Assembly: GCF_003160695.1 (NCBI RefSeq)
Contig: NZ_QGDD01000003.1
Span: forward strand, 310,001 to 374,000
DNA length: 64,000 nt
Direction: 5' to 3'
From: Nocardioides silvaticus
GTDB taxonomy: Bacteria > Actinomycetota > Actinomycetes > Propionibacteriales > Nocardioidaceae
The notes under the pieces: generated by a model
Told to the model about the DNA's origin: nothing
Database searches by the model: none
Seen by the model: only the letters and a program-made list of their open reading frames with translations
Made by a program: the position numbers and the translations under genes
Part shown: piece by piece, positions 8,022-15,530 of the stretch
How the letters are laid out: each line of letters starts with the position of its first letter
Numbering within the stretch: position 1 is the stretch's first letter

Positions 8022-8986
8022 GCGGAGACCCCCGAGCCGCGGGGACGGGGATCCAGCCAGAGCACGACCAGGTCCACCGCGGTGTTGACCGCGACGATCA
8101 GCAGCGCCAGCACGAGCGCCGTCGCCTGCAGGACCGGGACGTCGCGCCAGAACACCGCGTGCACCAGGGCGTGTCCGAGGCCCTGCCAGGAGAAGAGGCT
8201 CTCCACGACGACGACGCCTTCGATGAGGACGACGGCCTGGACGCCCAGGTAGGGCACCACGAGCACCGCTGCGTTGCGCACGACGTGGCGCAGCAGGACC
8301 CAGCGTTCGGCGAGGCCCTTGGTGCGCGCGAACTGCACGTACTCGGAGCTGCGGACCTCCACCACGGCGTCCCGCGTGACGCGCGCGAACAGTCCGGAGA
8401 GTCCCAGGCCGAGGGTCGCCGCGGGCAGGACCAGGCTCGCCGGGGTGCCGTGGCCGACGGCGGGGAGCAGCTCGAGCTGGGCAGAGAACACGACGACCAG
8501 CAGCAGACCGAGGAGGAACGGCGGCACCGCCCGGACCGATGCGACCCACGCCGTCGTCAGTCGGTCGACGGGCCCCGATGGCCGGCGGGCCGCCAGGACC
8601 CCGGCTCCGGCGCCGATCACGACCGCGAAGGCCAGGGCCACCGCGGCGAGCTGCAGGGTCCCGAGCAGGTAGTAGCCGACCTCCTCCGCGACCGGGCGCG
8701 AGGTCACCAGCGAGGTCCCGAAGTCGAGCTGCGCCAGGTCGATGAGCCAGTCCCCGAGCCGGTGCCAGGCCGATCGGTCGAGCCCGAGCTCGGCCCGCAC
8801 CGCGGCCGCGGCCTCCTGGTCGACGAGGTCGTAGCCGTACCTCCCGGCCGCGATCCGGTAGGCCGCGTCCCCTGGCAGGCGCAGCACCAGCAGGAAGCAG
8901 AGCACCGAGACGACCACGGCGACGCCGACCCCCTGTGCTCCGCGCCGCGCCAGGACACCTGCGAGACGAAGGCGGCGGGACGTCAT
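8018..8986 (-). CDS. ABC importer permease, DppB/NikB type
   Basis: A 322-aa permease with the first helix at about 15-35, the long periplasmic loop of the DppB class (about 40-98) and the transport core. The EAA loop reads SSEYVQFARTKGLAERWVLL. The C-terminal WQGLGHALVHAVFWRDVPVLQ segment is typical of the family. The ATG at 8986 overlaps the stop of the binding-protein gene (ATGA), and its own stop overlaps the next permease. Substrate is not evident from the permease; the operon context argues for a metal complex or peptide-like ligand. Confidence 0.9.
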   Translation of the reverse strand: MTSRRLRLAGVLARRGAQGVGVAVVVSVLCFLLVLRLPGDAAYRIAAGRYGYDLVDQEAAAAVRAELGLDRSAWHRLGDWLIDLAQLDFGTSLVTSRPVAEEVGYYLLGTLQLAAVALAFAVVIGAGAGVLAARRPSGPVDRLTTAWVASVRAVPPFLLGLLLVVVFSAQLELLPAVGHGTPASLVLPAATLGLGLSGLFARVTRDAVVEVRSSEYVQFARTKGLAERWVLLRHVVRNAAVLVVPYLGVQAVVLIEGVVVVESLFSWQGLGHALVHAVFWRDVPVLQATALVLALLIVAVNTAVDLVVLWLDPRPRGSGVSA

Positions 8987-10527
8987 GAGGCCCAGCTCAG
9001 GTCGGTGATCCGCCACGTCGTCTCGAGCGGGTCCATCACGAACCCGTCCACGCGGTCGCTCACAGCCGCGTTCATCCGGTACCACGCCACCGGGATCAGC
9101 GGCAGGTCCTCGTGGGCGACCCGCACGATGGTCTCGCGGTGCTCGGCCGCTTCCGGCTCGGGAGCGCCCGCCAGCAGTGCCTCGATCGCCCGCTCGACCG
9201 CGGGGTCGGCCCAGTTCATCACTCCCCAGTCGTCGCCCTCCGGGGCGAAGACCGTCGCGACGTCCACCAGCGGGTCGGACACGAGCGCGAAGTGCTTGGC
9301 GATGAGCGCCAGCTCCAGGCTGCCGTCGGCCTGCCCGGCCGGGATCTCGCTGGAGTTGGTCACGTCCACCTCGATCCGGACGCCGATCTCGGCCAGTGCG
9401 CCCTGGATCGCCGTCGCCAGGGCGGGAAGCTCCGGCCGGTCCGGGTAGGTCAGCAGCGTGAGCTCGAGCGGCTCGCCGTCGCGTTCGAGGACCCCGTCCG
9501 ACCCGGGCTCCCACCCGGCCTCGGCGAGCAGGTCGAGAGCGCCCTGCTCGTCCTCGGGCAGCGGCGCGAGGTCGGGGTGCCAGGCCTCCAGCGACGGTGG
9601 GAAGAGGTGCGTCGCCGCCAGCTCCTCCTCCCGCAGGACCGCCCCCGCCATCGACTCCCGGTCGAGCGCCATGCTCAGGGCACGTCGTACGCGCACGTCG
9701 CCGAGGATGGGGTGCTCGGCGTTCAGCTTCAGCAGGATCGTGCGGGGCTGGAGGCTGGACTCCATCCGTACGCCGTCGGCGCCCTCCACCCTGCTGCGCC
9801 CCGCCGGCTCGAGGCTGAAGACGACGTCGGCCTGGTCGCTGACCGCCAGCAGTGCCCGCGACTCCGCCCGTCCCACGGCCTGGAAGGCGACCTTCTCGAT
9901 GGCCGGCTCCTCTCCCCGCCACTCGGGTGAGACGGCGGTCTCGATCGAGGCGGGGAGCTCGACGTCAGTCACCTCGTACGGGCCGGTGCCGACCACCTCG
10001 GTCACCTGGCCGGCGTCGTCGTACGACGACGGAGCGAGGATCGCCGTGCTGTAGTGCGTGAGGACCGCAGGCAAGGTCAGGTCCGCGGTCGCGAGGTCGA
10101 AGAGCACCGCGGACTCGTCGGCAGCGATGTCCTCGATCGGCACCTCCGCCAACGGGCTCGCCTCGACCGTTGCGACCTTCTCCAACGCCTCGACCGCGGC
10201 CTCCGGGGTGAGCGGCGAGCCGTCGTGGAACGTCGCCCCCTCGACGAGCTCGAACCGCCACTCGGTGTTGTCGGGCGACGCGGACCACTCCGTCGCGAGA
10301 CCGGGCACGAGCTCGCCCTCGATGTCGCTGGTCACCAGGGTCTCGGTCACCTGGAGCCGCGTGAAGATCTCTCCGTCGGCCGTCGGGTCGAGGCTGTGCA
10401 CCTCGAACGGGCCGGCGACCCGCAGCACGTCGGCGGACGACGAGCGGTCCGCGCCGGCGCCGCAGCCGGCGAGAGCGAGCAGGGTGACCGCAGCAACGGC
10501 GGCCACGGCAGGACGGGTGGGATTCAT
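8983..10527 (-). CDS. Substrate-binding lipoprotein (SBP_bac_5) of the Zur-linked ABC importer
   Basis: A 514-aa lipoprotein with lipobox LAGC (Cys22), so it is exported and lipid-anchored. It shows family-5 solute-binding motifs: EVHSLDPTADGEIFTRLQVTE near the mature N-terminus, EGATFHDGSPLTPE, and VRVRRALSMALDRESMA. This class binds dipeptides, oligopeptides, nickel, or metallophore complexes (NikA, CntA). The first gene of a five-step minus-strand operon; its ATG lies 35 bases downstream of a Fur/Zur-type palindrome. Inference: it captures a zinc-related ligand, for example a zincophore, rather than a nutrient peptide. The ligand cannot be read from the sequence. Confidence 0.88.
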   Translation of the reverse strand: MNPTRPAVAAVAAVTLLALAGCGAGADRSSSADVLRVAGPFEVHSLDPTADGEIFTRLQVTETLVTSDIEGELVPGLATEWSASPDNTEWRFELVEGATFHDGSPLTPEAAVEALEKVATVEASPLAEVPIEDIAADESAVLFDLATADLTLPAVLTHYSTAILAPSSYDDAGQVTEVVGTGPYEVTDVELPASIETAVSPEWRGEEPAIEKVAFQAVGRAESRALLAVSDQADVVFSLEPAGRSRVEGADGVRMESSLQPRTILLKLNAEHPILGDVRVRRALSMALDRESMAGAVLREEELAATHLFPPSLEAWHPDLAPLPEDEQGALDLLAEAGWEPGSDGVLERDGEPLELTLLTYPDRPELPALATAIQGALAEIGVRIEVDVTNSSEIPAGQADGSLELALIAKHFALVSDPLVDVATVFAPEGDDWGVMNWADPAVERAIEALLAGAPEPEAAEHRETIVRVAHEDLPLIPVAWYRMNAAVSDRVDGFVMDPLETTWRITDLSWAS

Positions 10528-10561
10528 CGGGAGCCTTCCGGTCAGGAGACCAGGAGGCTAT

Positions 10562-10576
10562 TGAGAACGATTCTCA
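10562..10576. promoter_or_regulatory. Zur-like operator upstream of the ABC importer operon
   Basis: TGAGAACGATTCTCA, with outer T/A bases extending the symmetry to 17 positions, is an almost perfect palindrome. It lies 34 bases upstream of the binding-protein start. It shares the TGAGAA half-site and the overall 15-base layout with the element at 5734-5748. It also sits between the importer and the zinc-finger gene that ends at 10614. Confidence 0.7.
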
Positions 10577-10613
10577 ATGTCAAAGGATGGGCGGGCGCAC
10601 CTCGCCCTCGAGG

Positions 10614-10979
10614 TCAGTGCACGTGGGAACGCCAGTCCACGGGCACCCGGCCCTTCGGGCCCGGCACGGGCTGCCCGTCCGGGCGCGAGGTGGGCTCGGC
10701 CAGCGCGGGTCCCTCGACCACGCGCTCCTCGACGTAGTCCCAGAACCAGTCCTCCCCGGGCTCGAACGACTGCACCACCCGGTGACCGGACTGGGCATGG
10801 TGCGCGGAGGCGTGCTGGGCGGGCGAGGAGTCGCAACAGCCGACGTGACCGCACGCGGCACACCGGCGCAGGTGGACCCACCAGCCGCCGACCGCGTCGC
10901 AGTCCGCACAGCCCTCGCCGGACGGAGGGACCGCGGTGTCGAAGGCGGGCGCGACCGAAGGTTGTTGCTGCTCGTTCAC
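10614..10979 (-). CDS. UBP-type zinc-finger protein
   Basis: A 121-aa soluble protein built around one UBP-type zinc finger: CADC at about 25-28, CAACGHVGCCD near 42-52, and H/HxxxGH ligands in AQHASAHHAQSGHRVV. The domain is followed by the conserved DWFWDYVEE stretch. In eukaryotes the fold binds the free C-terminus of ubiquitin. In actinobacteria it occurs as a small standalone protein of unknown role. The GTG at 10979 was chosen because the reading before it has no start signal or similarity. It lies directly beside the Zur-linked operons and would itself hold zinc. Confidence 0.8.
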   Translation of the reverse strand: MNEQQQPSVAPAFDTAVPPSGEGCADCDAVGGWWVHLRRCAACGHVGCCDSSPAQHASAHHAQSGHRVVQSFEPGEDWFWDYVEERVVEGPALAEPTSRPDGQPVPGPKGRVPVDWRSHVH

Positions 10980-11029
10980 GAATTGAAGATAGCCCCCCGG
11001 CCGGTCGGGGCAGGCGTCGCTCCGGAGGA

Positions 11030-11668
11030 CTACCGGTCGTCGCCGCCGGTGACGGACCAACGGCTGGTGAGGTCGAACAGGAGCTTGTCGAGCGAGAGGT
11101 GCAGACCTTTGACGATGGGCTGCGACTGGGTGCTCGCCATCAGGCGTGCCGCAAGGTCGCGCACCTTCACGTTGTGGTTCCGCGACCACCACTCCAACAT
11201 CGCGAACGCACCGTCGGCGCTCACCCCGTAGGCCATCATCAGCACCCCTTTCGCCTGCTCGATGGTCGCTCGTGCCTCGGCCGAGGCGGCCACCGCTCGG
11301 TGGGTCTCCTCGCGGATCTGAGCGGCGAAGTCCTTCGTGAGGTCGATGTAGTAGCCCTCGACCACCTCGACCTCCGGGCCGCCCGGGTCGCCGTAGCCGA
11401 TGAGGACCACCTGGCGCTCGGTCCCGTCGGCTCGTCGTAGCCGATACGCAACAGCGAAGGATCCACCGTCCCTCGATGCACCGGCGAGCACGACCTTGAC
11501 CCGCTCGAGGTCCTCAGGGTGCTTGCTGGCATGGATCAGCTCGGTGGTCGGCTCGATGCTGCCGGGCTCGAACCCATGGATGCGGTAGACGTCGTCGTCC
11601 CACTCCCAGACGTCGTCGCGCACGCGGTACACGAAGCGTCCCGCCGGACGCGAGTAAGCGGCGTTCAC
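11030..11668 (-). CDS. PAS-ANTAR regulator (RNA-binding antiterminator)
   Basis: A 212-aa protein with a PAS fold at about 15-115 (WEWDDDVYRIHGFEPGSIEPTTEL, then a fold-3 type core). The ANTAR domain is at about 125-185, with the signature EARATIEQAKGVLMMAYGVSADGAFAMLEWWSRNHN visible in pieces: conserved A, Q, K, G and LM residues. ANTAR domains bind paired hairpins in nascent RNA and prevent termination; the PAS domain would sense a small molecule or redox state. The GTG start at 11668 has TGAGGAA about 10 bases upstream. No ANTAR-type double hairpin was identified here, so the target is elsewhere. Confidence 0.9.
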   Translation of the reverse strand: MNAAYSRPAGRFVYRVRDDVWEWDDDVYRIHGFEPGSIEPTTELIHASKHPEDLERVKVVLAGASRDGGSFAVAYRLRRADGTERQVVLIGYGDPGGPEVEVVEGYYIDLTKDFAAQIREETHRAVAASAEARATIEQAKGVLMMAYGVSADGAFAMLEWWSRNHNVKVRDLAARLMASTQSQPIVKGLHLSLDKLLFDLTSRWSVTGGDDR

Positions 11669-11802
11669 TCAGTGAACTCATTCCTCAGAGTAGTGCGCCG
11701 CTCGACACCCCATGTTCCTGAGGTGAGGCGCAGTCCGGAACCTAGCGCGAATCTCTCCGAAGGCGTAGCCGTCCACGCAGGTCACACGGTGAATACGATC
11801 TG

Positions 11803-11875
11803 CGCGCCCGTAGGGATTCGAACCCCAAACCTTCTGATCCGTAGTCAGATGCTCTATCCGTTGAGCTACGGGCGC
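11803..11875 (-). tRNA. tRNA-Arg (anticodon ACG)
   Basis: Reading the minus strand gives a complete cloverleaf. The 7-bp acceptor stem GCGCCCG/CGGGCGC closes 11875 with 11804, the D-arm contains AGCTCAACGGATAGAGC, and the anticodon loop CTACGGA lies between TCTGA and TCAGA, giving ACG. The T-arm is GGGGTTCGAATCCC. The discriminator is G and CCA is not encoded. It decodes CGN arginine codons after A34 is modified to inosine. Confidence 0.95.
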
Positions 11876-12031
11876 CTGCCGCGTGCCGGTGGTTCGGCGA
11901 GCGACCGGTTGAGGATAGCCGAGGGCTCATACGGATGCCGAATCGGCCCGGTTCTGCAATTATGTGCAACGACGCGACGCCCCGAGGCGGGGGATGTCCG
12001 GGGGCGCGGAGGCAGGGAGGTCGTGGTCGTG

Positions 12032-13042
12032 ATGTCCGGACTCGAGCCCGAGGACCGGGAGCTCTTCGAGAAGCACGCGGTCGAGCTGTACGACCTCGTC
12101 GTGCAGGAGGGTGGCATCGCGCCCGACGACCCGCGGTTCGCCAACGGCAGCCTCAAGAAGGACGCGCTGGACCTGCTGGTCGAGCTGAACCTGGTGCAGA
12201 TCGACACCCGGGTCGACCAGTGGCGGGCGCTGGAACCGGCCAACGTCCAGGCGCGGATCGTGACGCCGCTCAGCACCGAGGGCGTGCGGCTGCTCGACGA
12301 GTCGGCGCGGTGGGCCAAGGCGTTCCAGTCGCTCGCGCAGAGCTGGAAGCGGTCGCCGCAGCCGGAGTCGAGCGAGGCGTTCACCTACCTCCACGGCCAG
12401 GCGATCAGCCCCTACCTCACCGCGCTGCTGGGCGACGCCGAGCACGAGCTGCTGACCGCGCAGCCGCAGGCCGGCCGCGGCGGGCCGTCGCTCGCGACGG
12501 CGGCGCTGCGCGACATCGAGGCGCTCGAGCGGGGCGTGTCGATGCGCACGCTCTACCAGCACAGCGCGCGACGGCACCGCGCCACGCGGGAGTACGTCGC
12601 CAACGTGACTCCGCGCGGCGCGGAGGTCCGGACCCTCGATGAGTTCTTCAACCGGATGATCATCGTGGACCGCCGGGTCGCGATCATCCCGTCGGTCGAC
12701 GACTCGAACGTGGCGGTCGCCGTACGCGAGCCGTCGGTCGTCAACTACCTCATCGACGTCTTCGAGCGGACGTTCGCGCGCGGCCGCCCGTTCACCAGCA
12801 ACGCCGACCGGGACACGAGCGCGGTCGCCTCGGAGCAGCGGGCGATGACCATCCGCATGCTCGTCGACGGCCACGCGGACGCGGTCAGCGCGAAGCGCCT
12901 CGGCGTCAGCCCCCGGACGTACGCCGGCTACGTGGCGGACCTCAAGGACCAGTACGACGCGCAGTCGCGGTTCCAGCTCGGCTACTACATGGGCAAGCGC
13001 GGGATCTCGGGCCGAGAGCTGCCCGACGACACCGCGGAGTGA
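12032..13042 (+). CDS. Helix-turn-helix transcriptional regulator, LuxR/TrmB-like
   Basis: A 336-aa cytoplasmic protein. The N-terminal ~75 residues look like a winged-helix reader of TrmB type (LFEKHAVELYDLVVQEGGIAPDD...LVELNLVQID). The middle part (about 125-265) resembles a PLD-like sensor module seen in actinobacterial LuxR orphans (VSMRTLYQHSARRH, MIIVDRRVAIIP). The C-terminus ends in a LuxR-type helix-turn-helix (MLVDGHADAVSAKRLGVSPRTYAGYVADL). The ATG at 12032 follows GGGAGG by 11 bases; GTG at 12029 fits the spacing slightly better. Target and ligand are unknown. Confidence 0.8.
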   Translation: MSGLEPEDRELFEKHAVELYDLVVQEGGIAPDDPRFANGSLKKDALDLLVELNLVQIDTRVDQWRALEPANVQARIVTPLSTEGVRLLDESARWAKAFQSLAQSWKRSPQPESSEAFTYLHGQAISPYLTALLGDAEHELLTAQPQAGRGGPSLATAALRDIEALERGVSMRTLYQHSARRHRATREYVANVTPRGAEVRTLDEFFNRMIIVDRRVAIIPSVDDSNVAVAVREPSVVNYLIDVFERTFARGRPFTSNADRDTSAVASEQRAMTIRMLVDGHADAVSAKRLGVSPRTYAGYVADLKDQYDAQSRFQLGYYMGKRGISGRELPDDTAE

Positions 13043-13064
13043 TCGTCAGACGATCAGCGCGAGG

Positions 13065-13211
13065 TCAGCGCGCGTCGCCGCGGACCTGCTTGCAGGCCGC
13101 GCAGGGCCAGTCGGAGAGAGCGTTGCTTGGAGCCGGCGTGAACGCGACCATCCCCGTCGCGAGCGTCGTGGATGCGACGACCAGCGTCACGCGTCGAGCG
13201 AACTTCTTCAT
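13065..13211 (-). CDS. 48-aa secreted peptide with a CxxC mature part
   Basis: A very short gene with strong start evidence: GGGGAG lies 4 bases before the ATG. The product begins MKKFARRVTL, continues through a hydrophobic core (VVASTTLATGMVAF) and ends the signal with TPAPSNA, a good AxA-type cleavage site. The mature peptide would be about 17 residues (LSDWPCAACKQVRGDAR) with a CAAC pair that could form a disulfide or bind metal. It lies alone between a regulator and tRNA-Ser. I know no family for it. Function is unknown; a secreted signal or a redox peptide are possibilities. Confidence 0.6.
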   Translation of the reverse strand: MKKFARRVTLVVASTTLATGMVAFTPAPSNALSDWPCAACKQVRGDAR

Positions 13212-13341
13212 GTTTCTCCCCAAACCAGCAGTTGCCCCGTACCGCCACATCTTGCACGAAATGTCCGGATAAGAAAACGCCGGGGCCACGTGGACTAGTC
13301 ATTTCGGAGCAAGGGATGGCAGGCACACGGGGTCCATGGGA

Positions 13342-13380
13342 AGGAGCCCGGACCCCCTCGTCCGGGGGATCCGGGCTCCT
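13342..13380 (-). terminator. Strong hairpin downstream of tRNA-Ser(GCT)
   Basis: An 11-bp perfect stem (AGGAGCCCGGA at 13342-13352 pairs with 13370-13380) encloses a second CCCCC/GGGGG stem at 13353-13368. It begins about 20 bases past the 3' end of tRNA-Ser on the minus strand, the expected place for its transcription terminator. There is no clear T-run, which is common for terminators in high-GC actinobacteria. Confidence 0.7.
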
Positions 13381-13401
13381 GATGCCCGTGGCATCACGCG
13401 G

Positions 13402-13492
13402 CGGAGGCGGAGGGATTTGAACCCTCGATGGGGTTGTAGCCCCAAACCCGCTTAGCAGGCGGGCGCCATAGACCAGACTAGGCGACGCCTCC
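13402..13492 (-). tRNA. tRNA-Ser (anticodon GCT)
   Basis: The minus strand folds as a 91-base class II tRNA. The acceptor stem is GGAGGCG/CGCCTCC, the anticodon region CCCGCCTGCTAAGCGGG gives GCT, the long variable arm is GTTTGGGGCTACAACCCCAT, and the T-arm contains GGGTTCAAATCCC. The discriminator is G and CCA is not encoded. It decodes AGC and AGT. A hairpin terminator follows at 13342-13380. Confidence 0.95.
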
Positions 13493-13554
13493 CGTGCCGA
13501 CCGGCGGGCCGGTCAGCGGACACAGGTTACAAGGCCCGGTCGGGCCCGACCGAA

Positions 13555-13594
13555 TCGGCTCGGATCGGCTCGAGTCGGCTCGGGTCGGCTCAGC
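13555..13594. repeat. Tandem 10-bp repeat at the 3' end of the PH-domain gene
   Basis: Four consecutive 10-base units starting TCGGCTC (13555, 13565, 13575, 13585) with only the last two or three bases varying. The last unit contains the stop codon of the leftward gene at 13590. It resembles the decamer array at 39121-39190 in unit length and in abutting a stop codon. Confidence 0.8.
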
Positions 13595-14036
13595 GCGCGG
13601 CGCGGCTCAGGTGGTCGCGCACGTCGCGGGCGAAGTCGTCCTTGTCGGCGGCCAGCAGCTCGACGGGGATGGTGGTCGACCGTCCGTCCTTGAGCCGGAG
13701 CACCACGCACGGCACGTCCTGCGGCTGGGTCGCGACGGCGTCCTCGACGTCGCTCCAGCGGGCTTCGTGGACGCCGGCCCCGCGCACCATCCGAACGCGA
13801 TAGCCCGCCGCCGTCAGCCGTACGACGCTCACCCGGGTGCGCAGCCACCAGGCGAGCCCGACGAGGCCGAGCAGTCCGACCGCGAGCAGCACGACCAGCA
13901 GGTCCGGGCCCAGGCCTGCCACCGCGACGCCGATCGTGCCCGCCAGGACGACCACGGCGAACAGCACCAGGTAGGCGCCGACGAACCGGGCCACCACCAA
14001 GGGGGCCATCCGGTAGTCGACAGGATCACTCACCAT
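13590..14036 (-). CDS. PH-domain membrane protein
   Basis: A 148-aa protein with two adjacent membrane helices (about 14-38 and 43-66) and a cytoplasmic bacterial PH-like domain of about 75 residues (WWLRTRVSVVRLTAAGYRVRMVRGAGVHEARWSDVEDAVATQPQ region). This layout is common in actinobacterial proteins annotated as PH-domain or DUF3093-like, whose function is unknown. The ATG at 14036 is followed at once by GTG at 14033, so the start could shift by one codon. The gene lies between two serine tRNAs transcribed in the same direction. Confidence 0.75.
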   Translation of the reverse strand: MVSDPVDYRMAPLVVARFVGAYLVLFAVVVLAGTIGVAVAGLGPDLLVVLLAVGLLGLVGLAWWLRTRVSVVRLTAAGYRVRMVRGAGVHEARWSDVEDAVATQPQDVPCVVLRLKDGRSTTIPVELLAADKDDFARDVRDHLSRAAR

Positions 14037-14100
14037 GCAGCCGCCTCCCCGGCCATCGCCCCCGCTGCGGGCTTGACCTCGCTTCGCTCGCTCAACCACG

Positions 14101-14185
14101 CAGAGGGGGCGGGATTCGAACCCGCGGTAGGTCTCCCTACGACCGCTTTCAAGGCGGTTCCGATCGGCCACTCCGGCACCCCTCC
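14101..14185 (-). tRNA. tRNA-Ser (anticodon TGA)
   Basis: The minus strand gives an 85-base class II tRNA. The acceptor stem GGAGGGG pairs with CCCCTCT (one G-U pair), the anticodon stem ACCGC/GCGGT encloses CTTGAAA with anticodon TGA, the variable arm is CGTAGGGAGACCTACC, and the T-arm is GCGGGTTCGAATCCCGC. The discriminator is G and CCA is not encoded. It decodes TCN serine codons. Confidence 0.95.
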
Positions 14186-14223
14186 TCGGGGCACCCGTGG
14201 GCTCCCCGGCCGACGAGTTTAGA

Positions 14224-14643
14224 TCAGGCGGCCCGGCCCGCCCGACGCCGGAGGTGGCGCCGCTCGGCGGGCTCGAGCCAGCGCAGCCGGTCGCGCAGCA
14301 CGCCGGCGTCGACGAGCAGCTCGGCTGCGGCCTCCTCCAGCGAGAGCGCCCACGCCAGTGCGTCGGCGACGTCGTCGATCGAGGGCAGCAGCAGCCGGGC
14401 CGTCTCGCGCCGAACCCGCAGCTCCTGCCGCTCCTCCAGGACACCGGACAGCGTCGGTCCCCACTCGGCATGGAGGCACTCGTGCAGCGCGGTGCACCGG
14501 CGCTCCTCCCAGGTCAGGTCGGTGCGCAGGCTGACGACCTTCTCGTCGAAGAGCGTGAAGCCCAGGTCGGGATCGTCCTGCGGGGAGTGCCAGCGCAGCT
14601 CCCACCCCGGGAGGGCTCGGAGGCGGCGCCAGGGATCGATCAC
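14224..14643 (-). CDS. ImmA/IrrE-type metallopeptidase-like protein
   Basis: A 139-aa protein with the zinc-protease core TALHECLHAEWG (about 51-62), an HExxH plus downstream Glu arrangement as in ImmA/IrrE. Family knowledge: such enzymes cleave a partner XRE-family repressor or a LexA-like target after a stress or phage signal. An XRE gene is indeed directly upstream. The start is GTG at 14643 with TAGCCT six bases upstream, so it may also be expressed as its own leaderless transcript. The C-terminal part is Arg/Leu-rich and has no recognised domain. Whether it is catalytically active is untested. Confidence 0.8.
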   Translation of the reverse strand: MIDPWRRLRALPGWELRWHSPQDDPDLGFTLFDEKVVSLRTDLTWEERRCTALHECLHAEWGPTLSGVLEERQELRVRRETARLLLPSIDDVADALAWALSLEEAAAELLVDAGVLRDRLRWLEPAERRHLRRRAGRAA

Positions 14644-14679
14644 CCGGGCAGGCTAGTGACGACGGCCGACGGTACGGCG

Positions 14680-15003
14680 TCACTCACCGGGCGCGCGCCG
14701 GGCCGCGCGCTTCTGGACCGTCACCATCGAGCTGGTGCCGCCGATGCTCCGCTCGAACCGCTCGAGCTTGTGCACCCACTCCCGGGCGTCCACGCCCATG
14801 GCGACGGCGATCTTGACCATCTGTCCGACGTGCACCACCCGGGGCTGGGCGGTCGGCGACAGCAGGTTCGCCAGGGTGCTCCGCGGGATGCCGCACGCAC
14901 GGGTGAGCTGGTCCTGCGTCATCCCGGACTGCGCGAAGCTCTCCCGGATCAACCGGAGACATTCGACGTTGATCGGCGAAGTCGACTGCGGTGTCTGTCC
15001 CAC
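14680..15003 (-). CDS. XRE-family DNA-binding protein, partner of the ImmA-like protein
   Basis: A 107-aa protein whose residues ~15-75 form a Cro/CI-type helix-turn-helix (ESFAQSGMTQDQLTRACGIPRSTLANLL). The rest (REWVHKLERFERSIGG) resembles the C-terminal helices of small actinobacterial XRE regulators. The GTG at 15003 is preceded by TACTGT seven bases away, pointing to a leaderless transcript. It lies 36 bases upstream of the ImmA/IrrE-like gene in the same direction, as in ImmR-ImmA pairs of integrative elements, but no element genes are found nearby. Confidence 0.85.
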   Translation of the reverse strand: MGQTPQSTSPINVECLRLIRESFAQSGMTQDQLTRACGIPRSTLANLLSPTAQPRVVHVGQMVKIAVAMGVDAREWVHKLERFERSIGGTSSMVTVQKRAARRAPGE

Positions 15004-15087
15004 CCGCGTGACAGTATCCCAATCTGAACACGTCGGGCGAGACGCCCAACCTTGCAGATCTGTTCCAACATGAACTAGCGTTTGAGC

Positions 15088-15300
15088 GTGCGTCTCTCGG
15101 AGGACCTCAGGCAGGTGGTGTGCGGGCTCACCGTCGCGCAGCTGGTGGAGCTGGCGGTCGCGCTCGACGTGCCGGCGACGACGGTGCTGTCCGTCGCGAT
15201 GGGAGCGGACGGAGCGGTCGGCGACGGTGGGTTGGCGGAGCTCAGCCGAGCTCGACCAGCAGGTCGCCCTCCTGGACCACGTCGCCCACGGAGACCTTGA
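15088..15300 (+). CDS. Possible small XRE-like fragment protein, divergent from the XRE gene
   Basis: A 70-codon frame starting GTG at 15088 with TAGCGT exactly six bases upstream, the same leaderless layout as its neighbours. The first 45 residues (VRLSEDLRQVVCGLTVAQLVELAVALDVPATTVLSVAMG) look like the helix pair that follows the recognition helix in XRE proteins. The last third is Pro/Arg-rich and overlaps the end of the biotinyl-carrier gene by 59 bases. It may be a real small regulator, a truncated relic, or a gene that ends earlier than drawn. Confidence 0.4.
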   Translation: MRLSEDLRQVVCGLTVAQLVELAVALDVPATTVLSVAMGADGAVGDGGLAELSRARPAGRPPGPRRPRRP

Positions 15301-15466
15301 CCTCCTTGACGACGCCGCCGGTCTCGACCATGACCGGGATCTCCATCTTCATCGACTCCAGCAGGAGCACGGCGTCGCCGGCCGCGACGGTGTCGCCGAC
15401 GGCGACGTCGACCGAGAGCACGTTCGCGACCATCTCGGCCCGGATCTGGGACGACTGACTGCGCAT
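15242..15466 (-). CDS. Standalone biotin/lipoyl-carrier domain protein
   Basis: A 74-aa protein that is essentially one biotinyl domain. It has the biotinylation motif LLESMKMEIPV, with the target lysine around residue 41, and the symmetrical barrel repeat VKEVKVSVGDVVQEGDLLVEL. Family knowledge: such small carriers serve acyl-CoA or other carboxylases in trans. No carboxylase gene is adjacent; the nearest, at 47426-50796, has its own carrier domain. The ATG at 15466 was chosen because it gives one intact domain; the longer frame upstream has no support. Confidence 0.85.
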   Translation of the reverse strand: MRSQSSQIRAEMVANVLSVDVAVGDTVAAGDAVLLLESMKMEIPVMVETGGVVKEVKVSVGDVVQEGDLLVELG

Positions 15467-15530
15467 GATGGTGAACCTACGGGTTACTTCCTGGTACGCC
15501 GCCATCGCGTGCGGACGGGTGTGCCGCGAG

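Noticed and set aside
8018..9922. Extended reading of the DppB-type permease
   Set aside because: The first half is only a shadow of the binding-protein gene; the ATGA overlap at 8986 gives a normal permease length.
13342..13380. Riboswitch or attenuator for the 48-aa peptide gene
   Set aside because: It lies more than 130 bases upstream of the peptide start and right behind tRNA-Ser, so a tRNA terminator is the simpler view.
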